A DNA stretch of 64,000 bases, taken from Opitutus sp. GTDB lineage: Bacteria; Verrucomicrobiota; Verrucomicrobiae; Opitutales; Opitutaceae. A program made the translations under genes and the position numbers. A model generated the notes under the pieces. It was not told the DNA's origin. It was given only the letters and a program-made list of their open reading frames with translations, and made no database searches. Numbering within the stretch: the stretch's first letter is position 1; each line of letters opens with the position of its first letter. The stretch lies in assembly GCA_009695065.1 (NCBI GenBank), contig SIBR01000012.1, forward strand, positions 17,357 through 81,356, in the 5' to 3' direction. Below are positions 45,374 to 54,461 of the stretch, piece after piece.

Positions 45374-46273
45374 TCAGTTGCCGCGCGACTCCGGCAGATC
45401 GAGCCCGAGCGTTTCGACGAATTTCCTCATCGCCGGCGTCAGCACCCGGCCCTTGCGGTGCAGGATCGCCAGCGGGCGCGTGAATGCCCGGCCCTTGAAC
45501 TGGAGCACCGCGAGCGTGCCCTGCCGCGACTCCTGGGCGACCGTCGCCTGCGGCACGATGGCGATACCGTGGTCGATTTCCACGGCGCGCTTCACGGTTT
45601 CGATATTGTCGAACTCCATCACCGGTTCGATCTCCAGCTTGTTCTCGCGGAAAATCTGGTCGACCGCCTTGCGGGTGGGAATGTCCGGATCGAACCCGAT
45701 GAACTTCTGGCCCGCGAGGTCCTTCACCTCGATGTCAGGGCGCTTGGCGAGTGGGTGCTGGGGATGGGTGATGAGGACGAGGTGGTCGTTGCGGAAGGGC
45801 AAAACCTCGATCTGCCGCTGCTTGACCGGGAAGGCCACGAGACCGAAGTCCACCGCGTTGTGGAGAATGTCTTCGTAGACGAGATTGGAACGGCGGTATT
45901 CGACGCGCACGTTGACCGATGGAAAATCGTGCAGGAATTTTTTGATGAACGGCGGCAGCTCGTGCAGGCCGATCGAGTAGATGGTGGAGATGCGAATCGT
46001 GCCGCTGATCACCTCTTTCATCTCCTGCAGCTCCGAAAGCAGCTTTTCGTAAGTGTGGAGTATCTCCTTCGCCGCGTCGTAAACCCCCTGGCCCTCGCGC
46101 GTCAGCTGAAACTGCTTCTGGCTGCGATCGATCAGCAGCGTTTTGAAATGCCGCTCCATCGCGCGCGCCTGCTGGCTTACCGCCGATTGCGTGATGCCAT
46201 TCAGCTTCGCCGATTTCGAGAAACTCTTGGTCTCGACCAAATCCGCGAAGATTTTGAAGTTTTCGATTTGCAT
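45374..46273 (-). CDS. LysR-family transcriptional regulator
   Basis: 299 residues. The N-terminal winged helix is 'MQIENFKIFADLVETKSFSK' followed by 'AKLNGITQSAVSQQARAME', and the effector domain runs from about residue 90 ('GTIRISTIYSIGLHELPPFI'). CysB/CbbR-like features such as 'HDFPSVNVRVEYRRSNLVYE' are seen. It is divergent from yggS across 91 bp, where its operator is expected. Target and effector are unknown. Confidence 0.94.
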   Translation of the reverse strand: MQIENFKIFADLVETKSFSKSAKLNGITQSAVSQQARAMERHFKTLLIDRSQKQFQLTREGQGVYDAAKEILHTYEKLLSELQEMKEVISGTIRISTIYSIGLHELPPFIKKFLHDFPSVNVRVEYRRSNLVYEDILHNAVDFGLVAFPVKQRQIEVLPFRNDHLVLITHPQHPLAKRPDIEVKDLAGQKFIGFDPDIPTRKAVDQIFRENKLEIEPVMEFDNIETVKRAVEIDHGIAIVPQATVAQESRQGTLAVLQFKGRAFTRPLAILHRKGRVLTPAMRKFVETLGLDLPESRGN

Positions 46274-46364
46274 GATTAGCTGGCGTTGTGCCGTCCAGAG
46301 TAGAAGCTGACGTGCCGTGGTAAACCTTTAAGTAGATTTTCTAACCGTCCCGGTTTCTCCCGTT

Positions 46365-47078
46365 ATGTTGATCAGTTATGGGGAATTCGCGCAGCGTGCC
46401 GATGTGCTGCGCGCCCGTATCGCCAACGCGTGCGCGCAAGCCGGGCGGGGCGCCCGGGAGGTCGAGCTTCTGGCCGTCACCAAAACCCATCCGGTCGGCG
46501 CCGCGGAGTATGCCGCCCGCTACGGGCTGCGCGCCGTCGGGGAAAACCGGGTGCAGGAAGGCGTCGAGAAACGAGGGTTGTGCCAGGCGCGGATCGCCTG
46601 GGAACTCATCGGCCATCTCCAGACGAACAAGGCGAAGCTCGCCGTCCAGCACTTCGACCGCATCCAGAGCGTGGACAGTGAAAAGCTGCTCAACCACCTC
46701 GGCCGCGCCGCCACCGAACTCGGCAAAACCCTGCCGATCCTGCTTCAGATCAACGCGGGCAACGATCCCGCCAAATTCGGAGCCGAACCCGCCGACGCCC
46801 CGCGTCTGCTCGAAACGGCGCTCGCCAAAAAATATCTGCGGGTCGAGGGCTTGATGACCATCGCCCCCCTTGGCGCCACTCCGGCGGAGACCGCCGAACA
46901 CGCCCATCGCACGTTCACGAATCTCCGGACTTTGCGCGACGATCTGGCGGCGCGTTTCGGCACTCCACTGCGCGAGCTCTCGATGGGCATGACCGGCGAT
47001 CTCGCGCCCGCCATCGCCGCCGGCAGCACACTGGTCCGCGTCGGCACCGCGCTGTTCGGCGCGCGTAAAACCATCTGA
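46365..47078 (+). CDS. YggS-family pyridoxal phosphate homeostasis protein
   Basis: 237 residues, normal length. The PLP lysine lies in 'VELLAVTKTHPVGAAEYAA'. 'GENRVQEGVEKR' and 'WELIGHLQTNKAKLAV' are diagnostic, and the phosphate-binding end is 'LSMGMTGDLAPAIAAGSTLV' with 'RVGTALFGAR'. Members keep free PLP in balance and have no known catalytic activity. Confidence 0.96.
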   Translation: MLISYGEFAQRADVLRARIANACAQAGRGAREVELLAVTKTHPVGAAEYAARYGLRAVGENRVQEGVEKRGLCQARIAWELIGHLQTNKAKLAVQHFDRIQSVDSEKLLNHLGRAATELGKTLPILLQINAGNDPAKFGAEPADAPRLLETALAKKYLRVEGLMTIAPLGATPAETAEHAHRTFTNLRTLRDDLAARFGTPLRELSMGMTGDLAPAIAAGSTLVRVGTALFGARKTI

Positions 47079-47297
47079 GCCGGTGGCGGGCGCCCCGCGG
47101 TGGCGCTTACGCGCTTGGCCGCCGGGCAGATCGGCCCTGGCCACGATGGCATCCCAGCGTTGACATCGTATCCGAATCGCCCGCGCCGCAAACCCGGCGC
47201 GGCGGAACGCCAACGGCCCGCCTCCCCGCTGCCGCCGGCCGGCGTGCGCACCCGCGAAGAAAATCCGCCGGCCGGCCGTTTCCAGATTGCGCCAGCC

Positions 47298-48191
47298 GTG
47301 AAATGTTTTTCGCTTCAGCCCGTGGAAATCGAAATCCTCGGCGCGACCCAGCGGGACGCCTTTTTGAGTTTGCTCGACGACCCGACTCCCGCCGTGCGCC
47401 GTGCGCTTCTGGCACGGTTTGCCGAACTCGGCTCCGGGGCGGCGGCCTTTCTCCAGGAAATTGCCGCCGGCACCAATCGCGTGCTCGCCCGGCACGCCGC
47501 CTGGTTTCTCAACGAATTGAAGCTGGCGGACCCGGTGGCCGACTTCAGCGGATTCATCCGTTCGCTCAACTACGAATTGGAAACGGGCTCCCTGCTGCTC
47601 GCCCGCACCATCACGCCCCAGCTCGATGCGGGCGGCTGTTGCACCACCCTCGACACCATCGCCGCGCGCTGCCGCGAATTGATCGTCGAACCTTCCTCCG
47701 CCCGCGAGAAATGCCGGATCATCAACCGGGTGCTATTCCACGAGTGGGGCTTTCACGGCAACGTCGAACACTACACCGACCCCCGCAACAGCTTTCTCGA
47801 CCAGGTCCTCGAGCGGCGCACCGGCATCCCGCTCTCCCTGAGTATCGTCTATCTGCTCGTGGCGGAGCGGCTGGGCATCGAGCTCGAGCCGGTCGGATTG
47901 CCCGGACATTTCATCGTGGGGTGCTTCGTCGACGACCTGCCCTTTTTCATCGATCCGTTCGATCGGGGCGTTTTCCGCGACGCCGATGAAATTTTCGACC
48001 TCCTTCGCGCGCACAAGATCGTGCCCAAGGTGAGCGACCTCGCTCCGACCCCGGTGCGCGAAGTGCTCTGCCGGAGCTGCCGGAATCTCGTGAACCACTA
48101 CACGGCCGCGGGCGAACCCGAACGCGCCCGGCTCTTCGCCCGCTTCGTGGAAGAGTTCGAATCGACGTACGAAAAGCACGCCCAGCCGTAG
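47298..48191 (+). CDS. SirB1/transglutaminase-like family protein
   Basis: 297 residues from GTG 47298. The first part is helical and HEAT-like ('LLDDPTPAVRRALLARFAEL'). The SirB1 core has 'EKCRIINRVLFHEWGFHGNV', 'DPRNSFLDQVLERRTGIPLS', 'VYLLVAERLGIELEPVGLPG' and 'HFIVGCF'. Cys and His of a transglutaminase triad are not clearly aligned. The frame is open further upstream to 47100; the later start avoids low-complexity sequence. Function unknown. Confidence 0.87.
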   Translation: MKCFSLQPVEIEILGATQRDAFLSLLDDPTPAVRRALLARFAELGSGAAAFLQEIAAGTNRVLARHAAWFLNELKLADPVADFSGFIRSLNYELETGSLLLARTITPQLDAGGCCTTLDTIAARCRELIVEPSSAREKCRIINRVLFHEWGFHGNVEHYTDPRNSFLDQVLERRTGIPLSLSIVYLLVAERLGIELEPVGLPGHFIVGCFVDDLPFFIDPFDRGVFRDADEIFDLLRAHKIVPKVSDLAPTPVREVLCRSCRNLVNHYTAAGEPERARLFARFVEEFESTYEKHAQP

Positions 48192-48289
48192 CCGCGGCGT
48201 TGCGCCTCGGGTCGCTCCCCGCGGGCCCGGCGTGCGCGGCACCGCGAAAAGCCGGTCCGCCATGATGTCTTTTTCACCGCGGTCCGGAA

Positions 48290-48304
48290 AAAGAGCGGGC
48301 GTTC
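48290..48304 (+). repeat. 15-nt sequence shared with 13822-13836
   Basis: Identical AAAGAGCGGGCGTTC, here 33 bp before the aroE start at 48337. See 13822. Confidence 0.4.
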
Positions 48305-48336
48305 GGCCGTTTTAGGGGTTTGGTAGGAAGCCAGCC

Positions 48337-49254
48337 ATGTCCGCCGCCGATCCCGTTTTCACCCGGTCCGACCTCGAATCGTGGTCCCGCGAGGGCACGT
48401 CGCTCGCCGTGCTCGGCCATCCGATCAAGCACTCGATCAGTCCGGCGATGCACAACGCCGCGCTAACCGCGCTCGCACGCGACGCCGCTCGTTTCCTCGA
48501 CTGGAAATATTTCCGTTTTGAAATCCGCCCCGAGGATCTGCCGGGCGCACTCGATCTCCTCCACGCCCGTAAATTCCGCGGCGTCAACCTCACGGTGCCG
48601 CACAAGATCATCGCCTTCGACCGCGTGGCGGAGATCGATCCCGCCGCGCGCCCGATCGGCGCAGTCAACACCCTGCGCTGGACGGAGCGCGGCTGGCACG
48701 GCTTCAACACCGACGGCTACGGCCTCGCCGCCGGCGTGGGCGAGGACCTTGGGCGCGAGCTCGCCGGAACGCACGTCGTGCTGCTCGGCGCCGGCGGAGC
48801 GGCCCGCGGCGCCGCGATCGAATGTCTTCAGCGCGGTTGCGCTTCGCTCTCGATTGCCAACCGGACGGCGCAAAACCTCGAGGCCCTGCTGGCCGACCTC
48901 GCCCCGGTGGCGGGCGGGATTCCCCTGCGCGGCTTTGCCCCCGATCGCCCGCCACCGGCGCTGGCCGCGGGCGCGCTCGTCGTCAACGCCACCAGCGCGG
49001 GCTTGGGCCACGAAGACGCGGCGCCTATCGACCTCGCTGCCCTCCCCCGCCCGGCCGCGGTTTACGATATGATCTACAATCCCCCGGTCACACCCCTCCT
49101 GCGGGCGGCGACCCGGCTGGGCATCCCCCACGCCAACGGCCTCTCCATGCTCGTCCACCAGGGAGCCAAGGCCTTGGAAATCTGGAGCGGCATTCCTGCC
49201 GCCCAAACCGCGCCGATCATGTCCCGGGCCGCCGCGGCCGCGCTGGGCGCGTAG
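48337..49254 (+). CDS. aroE: shikimate dehydrogenase
   Basis: 305 residues. The shikimate site is 'VLGHPIKHSISPAMHNAALT' with 'RGVNLTVPHKIIAFD' (catalytic Lys). NADP binding is 'VVLLGAGGAARGAAIECLQR', and 'VVNATSAGLGHEDAAPI' and 'VYDMIYNPPVTPLLRAA' are conserved. It reduces 3-dehydroshikimate to shikimate. The DAHP synthase of the same pathway lies about 3 kb downstream, separated by unrelated genes. Confidence 0.97.
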   Translation: MSAADPVFTRSDLESWSREGTSLAVLGHPIKHSISPAMHNAALTALARDAARFLDWKYFRFEIRPEDLPGALDLLHARKFRGVNLTVPHKIIAFDRVAEIDPAARPIGAVNTLRWTERGWHGFNTDGYGLAAGVGEDLGRELAGTHVVLLGAGGAARGAAIECLQRGCASLSIANRTAQNLEALLADLAPVAGGIPLRGFAPDRPPPALAAGALVVNATSAGLGHEDAAPIDLAALPRPAAVYDMIYNPPVTPLLRAATRLGIPHANGLSMLVHQGAKALEIWSGIPAAQTAPIMSRAAAAALGA

Positions 49255-49332
49255 GAGCTGGCTTGCCAGCGCCATCCCCGTTCGCGACCGTCCTGCCCGG
49301 CCGCGCTCCGGAGACCCGGCGCCGTCCACCGC

Positions 49333-50250
49333 ATGATCAGCCCCGCCTCCCTTTCCGAAATCGCCGCGGCGTTCCCGTGGTTTTTTCCGACCGTGGCATT
49401 TCTTTTCGGCGCCGGCATCGGCAGTTTTCTCAACGTCGTCATTTACCGGCTGCCCAAGGAGGAATCGATCGTGTCGCCCCGCTCCCATTGCGGCTGCGGG
49501 CAGCTCATCGCCTGGCACGACAACATCCCGATCCTCTCGTGGCTTCTGCTACGCGGCCGCGCGCGGTGCTGCGGTCGGAAATTTTCCGCCCGCTATCCGG
49601 CGGTCGAGTTGCTCACCGCCCTGTTGTTCGTCGCGTGCAGCCTGCGACTTTCCCCCGCCGTCGCCCTGTGCGGCATGGTTTTCCTGAGTGCGCTGGTCGC
49701 CGCCACGTTCATCGACCTCGACCACTTCATCATCCCCGACGTATTTACGCTCGGGCTGGGCGTGGCCGGCGTCGGGCTCTCGTTCTGCGTTCCCAGCCTG
49801 CACGGCCAGCACGGCGATTTGTTTCTGATCGACAGCGTTCGCAGTGGCTTTGCCTCGATCCTCGGATTGCTCGTCGGCTCGGGCCTCGTGCTGTGGATCG
49901 CACTGCTCGCGGAGGCCGTGCTGAAGAAGGAGGCGATGGGTTTCGGCGACGTGAAGTTCGTCGGCGCCATCGGGGCGTTCTGCGGCTGGCAGGGCGCGGT
50001 GTTCTCCGTTTTCGGTGGCGCCGTCGTGGGGACCCTCTGGTTCGCCCTCGCGCTGGTCTGGGAGAAAATCTCCGGCCGGCGGGCCGCCGCCGCCCCACCC
50101 TCGGAAACCCCGGACGGCGAACCCACTGGGCTCGCCCTCGGCGCCCATGTGCCGTTCGGTCCGATGCTGGCGATCGCCGCCGCCCTGTACTTCCTGGTGT
50201 TTGAATCGTGGATCCACGCATGGGTGACCGAGGTCGCCGTACTGTTCTGA
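49333..50250 (+). CDS. prepilin peptidase / N-methyltransferase (PilD-like)
   Basis: 305 residues, eight helices. The N-terminal domain 'FGAGIGSFLNVVIYRLPKEE' is the methyltransferase part, with Cys pairs in HCGCGQ and RARCCGRK. The aspartyl protease residues are in 'TFIDLDHFIIPDVFTLGLG' and 'MGFGDVKFVGAIGAFCGWQG' (GFGDVK). It cleaves and methylates type IV pilin-like signal peptides. No pilin gene is nearby. Confidence 0.95.
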   Translation: MISPASLSEIAAAFPWFFPTVAFLFGAGIGSFLNVVIYRLPKEESIVSPRSHCGCGQLIAWHDNIPILSWLLLRGRARCCGRKFSARYPAVELLTALLFVACSLRLSPAVALCGMVFLSALVAATFIDLDHFIIPDVFTLGLGVAGVGLSFCVPSLHGQHGDLFLIDSVRSGFASILGLLVGSGLVLWIALLAEAVLKKEAMGFGDVKFVGAIGAFCGWQGAVFSVFGGAVVGTLWFALALVWEKISGRRAAAAPPSETPDGEPTGLALGAHVPFGPMLAIAAALYFLVFESWIHAWVTEVAVLF

Positions 50251-50349
50251 CCGCCCCGGTTTTCTCGCGGCGCGAGCACCTCCGTTCCGCCCAAAATCTC
50301 GCGGCATTCCGCCCCCTCTTTTCATTCTCCCGGCGTGTCGCCCGGGGCA

Positions 50350-50374
50350 TTACGTCAACCATCAGTTGACATCA
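50350..50374. repeat. palindrome GTCAAC-CATCA-GTTGAC
   Basis: Perfect core at 50354-50370 between the convergent prepilin peptidase and HU genes, so downstream of both. Same family as 4900, 17549 and 29135. Confidence 0.6.
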
Positions 50375-50427
50375 CGCCCGGGCGGTTTCCCGCTGCGCCA
50401 AAGGCCGCTTATGCTCTCGCCGTGCGC

Positions 50428-50703
50428 TCAGGTGAGCGCGCGCAGGTCCGTCCCCGCCTTGAAACGGACCGTGCGCATCGCGCGAATTTTCATCGGCCGC
50501 CGGGTGTGGGGATTGAAGCCGTTCCGGGCCGGCCGCGTGCCGACGGCAAAAGTGCCGAAGCCGACCAGCGCGACTTCCTTGTCGCGCCGCAGGCCGTGGC
50601 GCACGGCCTTCAGCACCGCGTCGATCGCGCGTTCCGCGGCCGCCTTGGAAGTGCCGTTCGCCAGCAGTTTCTGCACTTCATCGATCAGATCGGCTTTGTT
50701 CAT
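50428..50703 (-). CDS. HU-family nucleoid protein
   Basis: 91 residues, exact family length. 'MNKADLIDEVQKLLANGTSK' opens the helical part, 'EVALVGFGTFAVGTRPARNG' is the conserved saddle, and the DNA-inserting arm is 'NPHTRRPMKIRAMRTVRFKA' with 'NP' at its tip. It packages and bends DNA as a dimer. Confidence 0.97.
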   Translation of the reverse strand: MNKADLIDEVQKLLANGTSKAAAERAIDAVLKAVRHGLRRDKEVALVGFGTFAVGTRPARNGFNPHTRRPMKIRAMRTVRFKAGTDLRALT

Positions 50704-50798
50704 TAGGGAAAGAGTTCGGCGAGGAAAGAAACCTGACGCCGGCCGGTCAAATGCAATCCGATGGCTCGCGTCCCGTTTTCATGAAATTTGACGGATCG

Positions 50799-51035
50799 CT
50801 ATTTCGCGGCGGGCGGCGGAGGTGGAACAAACCCGCCAAATTCCGCCGGCACTTCGCCCGACCGACCCTTCACCACCAAATCGAGCAACCGCGCCAGCGC
50901 GGCTTCGCGCGTCCCGCCCCGCTCGGCGGCCAGCTGCGCCGCCCGCTTCAGCAATTGCGCGGCCATCGTCGACGCCTGGGCAGGCGCCGCCCCGAGGCGT
51001 TCGCAAACCTGCGCGAGTTGTTCCTGCTCGGTCAC
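50799..51035 (-). CDS. small conserved-looking protein of unknown function
   Basis: 78 residues, helical, with 'EQLAQVCERLGAAPAQASTM' and a Pro-rich end PPPPPAAK. Its GTG start overlaps the stop of the YgfZ-like gene (GTGA), implying translational coupling. No domain recognised; Fe-S-related partner is possible only by context. Confidence 0.7.
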   Translation of the reverse strand: MTEQEQLAQVCERLGAAPAQASTMAAQLLKRAAQLAAERGGTREAALARLLDLVVKGRSGEVPAEFGGFVPPPPPAAK

Positions 51036-51931
51036 GGCGTGTCGGTCACACGCCAGTCAGCGGGACCGTCGGCCGCAAGCGCCAGCAGGCCGTCCGGCGG
51101 AAGCACGAGCAACGAAAGCATCGCCAACCCGATGAAACCTCCGGTGCCATCGCCGGCCGCGATCGCCGAGCGCAACTCGCCCACCGGTTTTCCGCCGCCG
51201 AAGAGCGGCGCGGGCAGCGGCGGAAGCGTTTCGGCACGACCCGCCACGCGCCACAGCCGGCGCCGCACCCGGCCCATCGACTTCAAGCGCGCCATCACCT
51301 CCTGCCCAAGATAGCAGCCCTTGGTGTACGAAATCGCGTCGGTCTCGAGCCCCGCCTCGTTGGGCAGGTCGGCCGGCCCCACGTCGACGGGCACGGCGGG
51401 AATCGCCGCCACGATCCGGCGGCGCGTCATCGCTACCTCGTCCAATTCCGGCGCTCCCGCCCAACGCGCCCGCATGTCGTCCCACCCGGCAAGCGGAAAA
51501 ACCGTTTCGACCGCCGCCTCGCGCGAACGCCGTCCGGCAAACATCACACCGCCCACCACACCGTCGCCCGTCGCGACCTCCGCCCCGAGCCGCGTCAATC
51601 CCATCCACCCCTCCGTCTGATCCTCGATCACGACCTCATCCGCGATCAGGTTGCTCTCCAGCCGCTCCCGGATGACGGCGGCGGGTGAAAAATAACTGCC
51701 GATCCAAAAGTCGTCCTGCTCCGATCCCCGCACCACAAAGCTGTCGGCCACGACTTTGCCTTTGAGATTGAGCCATAGCCCGTAAACCGTGCCGCCCGGC
51801 TGCAGCCTTGCCAGGTCGTTGGTGAACTGTCCCTGCAGGAAACCAGCGGCATCCGGCCCGGAAGCCCGCAGCCAGGCGGCCGGTTTCCACCAAAAAATTG
51901 CCGGGGAAGTAGAAGTATTTATAGGATTCAC
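51032..51931 (-). CDS. ygfZ: YgfZ-like folate-binding Fe-S protein (GcvT fold)
   Basis: 299 residues. The signature 'SYTKGCYLGQEVMARLKSMG' contains the KGCYxGQE motif with its essential Cys. 'AAGFLQGQFTNDLARLQPGG' and 'GLWLNLKGKVVADSFVVR' match the GcvT-fold start. YgfZ helps repair or build certain Fe-S enzymes such as MiaB in a folate-dependent way. Start ATG 51931. Confidence 0.92.
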   Translation of the reverse strand: MNPINTSTSPAIFWWKPAAWLRASGPDAAGFLQGQFTNDLARLQPGGTVYGLWLNLKGKVVADSFVVRGSEQDDFWIGSYFSPAAVIRERLESNLIADEVVIEDQTEGWMGLTRLGAEVATGDGVVGGVMFAGRRSREAAVETVFPLAGWDDMRARWAGAPELDEVAMTRRRIVAAIPAVPVDVGPADLPNEAGLETDAISYTKGCYLGQEVMARLKSMGRVRRRLWRVAGRAETLPPLPAPLFGGGKPVGELRSAIAAGDGTGGFIGLAMLSLLVLPPDGLLALAADGPADWRVTDTP

Positions 51932-52036
51932 CCGATTGGTAATCAGCTATTTGAGAAAAATGTGGTAGATTTTGAAAACTAGCCATTGACCGGAGTCAAT
52001 CAAACCGTAGGGTTCTGCCCATCGACTTTGACACTT

Positions 52037-52115
52037 CTCCCGCCTAGCGGGAGTTTTGGGGTAACTAAGAAAGCAAAGGCCGGTCGCTTAGGGGTAAGCG
52101 ACCGGCCACTTTTTT
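52037..52115 (+). terminator. two hairpins with T-runs in the DAHP synthase leader (attenuator or sRNA end)
   Basis: Hairpin a (52037-52053): CTCCCGC-CTA-GCGGGAG followed by TTTT. Hairpin b (52078-52107): perfect 13-bp stem GGCCGGTCGCTTA with GGGG loop, then AC and six T (52110-52115). Both are on the plus strand, ending 78 bp before the DAHP synthase ATG, while the gene to the left runs the other way. So a plus-strand transcript must start at about 51935-52030 and meet these sites. Upstream, ATTGAC-CGGA-GTCAAT (51985-52000) is a further short hairpin. Confidence 0.75.
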
Positions 52116-52192
52116 GCCCATTCACAGCAACCCGGACGATGAATGAAGCAGGGCTTGCGCGTCGAGCGCGAAGCCGGCCAAGCTGGCGGTTC

Positions 52193-53248
52193 ATGCAGAA
52201 AACTTCCGACATCAATGTCGTCGAGACGCGTGCCCTGCCTTCGCCCGCCACCCTGCTCGCTGAGCTGCCCAAGACCGAGGCCCAGGCCGACTTCGTCACC
52301 CGCACGCGCCGCGAGATTCACCGGCTCATCTTTACCGACGACAAACGCTTTCTCCTGATCGTCGGCCCCTGCTCGATTCACGACATCGAGGCCGGGCGCG
52401 ACTACGCCCGCCGCCTCGCGGCCCTCGCCGGCGAGGTTTCCGACCGCGTCATGATAGTCATGCGCGTCTATTTTGAGAAACCCCGCACCACCGTCGGCTG
52501 GAAGGGCCTGATCATGGACCCGCACCTCGACGGCACGCACGACATCGCCGCCGGCCTCCGGCTCGGCCGCTCCTTCCTCCGCGACGTGCTCGATCTCGGC
52601 CTGCCCACCGCCACCGAATTCCTCGATCCCATCACGCCGCAATACGTCGCCGACCTCGTCTGTTGGGGCGCCATCGGCGCCCGCACCACCGAGTCGCAGA
52701 CGCACCGCCAGATGGCCAGCGGCCTCTCGATGCCCCTGGGTTTCAAGAACAGCACCGACGGCACCTTCACTGCCGCCATCAATGCCATCAAAGCCGCCTC
52801 CCAGCCTCAGACCTTCCTCGGCATCAACCTCGACGGCCACGCCTCCGCCATCGTCACGCGCGGCAATCCCGATTGCCACGTCGTCCTCCGCGGCGGTTCC
52901 GCCGGCCCGAACTATTCGCCCGCCCACATCGCCCAGACCGAGGCGCTGCTCGCGAAAGCCGGTCTCCCGAAATCCATCCTCGTCGACTGCTCGCACGACA
53001 ACTCCGCGAAGAAGCCCGAACTCCAGCCCGACGTCCTGCGCGCGCTCCTCGATCAGATCGCCGCCGGCAACGCCTCCATCATGGGCGCGATGATCGAGAG
53101 CAACCTCGGCGCCGGCAACCAGCCCTTCCCCCAACCGCGCGCCTCCCTCCGCTACGGCGTGAGTATCACCGATGGCTGCATCGACTGGCCCACCACCGAA
53201 AAACTCGTCCGCGACCTCCACGCCGCCCTCGCGCCGCGCTTCGCGTGA
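52193..53248 (+). CDS. 3-deoxy-7-phosphoheptulonate synthase, AroFGH type (class I)
   Basis: 351 residues from ATG 52193, matching the length of E. coli AroG. '[20 protein letters not shown]', '[20 protein letters not shown]', '[20 protein letters not shown]' and '[17 protein letters not shown]' are active-site blocks; '[14 protein letters not shown]' and the metal Cys in 'IVGPCSIHD' are present. It commits PEP and erythrose-4-phosphate to aromatic synthesis. An in-frame ATG at 52139 is possible but adds non-conserved residues. The leader terminator suggests attenuation. Confidence 0.96.
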   Translation: [351 protein letters not shown]

Positions 53249-53339
53249 GCCTCGCCTCCCACGTTTCCCCGCGCCCTGCCGATAAGCCCGCCCCCGTCCT
53301 CACTCGTCGGCTGCTACCACCCGTGTTTCCCAAAATTTC

Positions 53340-53366
53340 TTCCGTGTGTTCCGCGGGTTCCGTGGG
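53340..53366. repeat. three 9-nt units, TTCCGTGTG-TTCCGCGGG-TTCCGTGGG
   Basis: A tandem triplet with 9-nt period, 23 nt before the malate dehydrogenase ATG. Compare 15756-15782. Confidence 0.6.
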
Positions 53367-53389
53367 CTAAACATTCACCTCCCTCCTCT

Positions 53390-54373
53390 ATGAAATCCCC
53401 CATCCGCGTTGCCGTCACCGGAGCCGCCGGCCAGATCGGCTACTCCCTCCTGTTCCGCATCGCCTCCGGCGCGATGTTCGGCGCCGACCAGCCGGTTATC
53501 CTCCAGCTGATCGAGGCTCCGATCGAAAAGGCGCTGAAGGCCCTTGAGGGTGTCGCCATGGAGCTCGACGACTGCGCCTTCCCCCTGCTGAAGGGCATCG
53601 TCCAAACCTCCGATGCCGCCGTCGGCTTCAAGGACGCCAACTGGTGCCTCCTCGTCGGCGCCAAACCCCGCGGCCCCGGCATGGAGCGCGCCGACCTCCT
53701 CAAGGACAACGGCCGGATCTTCATCGAGCAGGGCCGCATCATCGATGCCGTGGCCGCCGCCGATGCGCGCGTCGCCGTCGTGGGCAATCCCGCCAACACG
53801 AACTGCATGATCGCCGCCTCCCAGGCAAAGCGCCTCCCCGCCGAACGCTTCACCGCGATGGTCCGCCTCGATCAAAACCGCGCCCAGACTCAGCTCGCAA
53901 AGAAAGCCGGCGCCGATCTCACCGCCGTCAAAGACATCTTCATCTACGGCAACCACAGTCCGACGATGTTTCCCTCTTTCGGTCATGCCACGATCAACGG
54001 CCAGCCGGTCACGTCTGTCATCACCGACAGCGCGTGGCTCCAGGGCCCCTTCTGCGAGACGGTCGGCAAACGCGGCGCCGCCATCATCGCCGCTCGCGGC
54101 CTCTCCTCCGCCGCCTCCGCCGCCAACGCCCTCGTTGACCACGTGCGCTCGCTCGTCACGCCCGGAGCGATTCACTCCATCGCGGTAAAGAGCGAGGGCC
54201 GCTATGGCTTCGACGCCAACGTCTGGGCCGGCATGCCCGTCCGCACCACGACGCCCGGCAGCTACGAGGTCATCACGAGCTACGTTATGGACGATTTCGC
54301 CAAGTCCAAGATCGCCGCGACCAACAAGGAACTCGTCGAAGAGCGCGCCTTCGTGGCGGACATGATCGCGTAA
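53390..54373 (+). CDS. mdh: malate dehydrogenase
   Basis: 327 residues. NAD binding is '[20 protein letters not shown]', followed by '[20 protein letters not shown]' (substrate Arg loop). '[19 protein letters not shown]' and '[18 protein letters not shown]' hold the catalytic Asp/His area; the family's His lies in GNHSPT. It belongs to the cytosolic-type MDH group and oxidises malate to oxaloacetate in the TCA cycle. Confidence 0.97.
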   Translation: MKSPIRVAVTGAAGQIGYSLLFRIASGAMFGADQPVILQLIEAPIEKALKALEGVAMELDDCAFPLLKGIVQTSDAAVGFKDANWCLLVGAKPRGPGMERADLLKDNGRIFIEQGRIIDAVAAADARVAVVGNPANTNCMIAASQAKRLPAERFTAMVRLDQNRAQTQLAKKAGADLTAVKDIFIYGNHSPTMFPSFGHATINGQPVTSVITDSAWLQGPFCETVGKRGAAIIAARGLSSAASAANALVDHVRSLVTPGAIHSIAVKSEGRYGFDANVWAGMPVRTTTPGSYEVITSYVMDDFAKSKIAATNKELVEERAFVADMIA

Positions 54374-54397
54374 GCCGGTTCCAGAGCATCCCCTTCC

Positions 54398-54430
54398 AAG
54401 CCCGAGCCGCGTCGCGACTCGGGCTTTTTC
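54398..54430. terminator. intrinsic terminator between mdh and the convergent gene
   Basis: AAGCCCGAG and CTCGGGCTT form a 9-bp stem around an 11-nt loop, followed by TTTC on the plus strand and preceded by CCTTCC. It terminates mdh; the minus direction has only a weak T-run. Confidence 0.88.
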
Positions 54431-54461
54431 GTGCTCACCCGCGCCCCGCCGCTCTCCGCTC

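Noticed and set aside
47100..47297. N-terminal extension of the SirB1-like protein
   Set aside because: The extra 66 residues are Pro/Arg/Ala-rich without structure and the family core begins after 47298.
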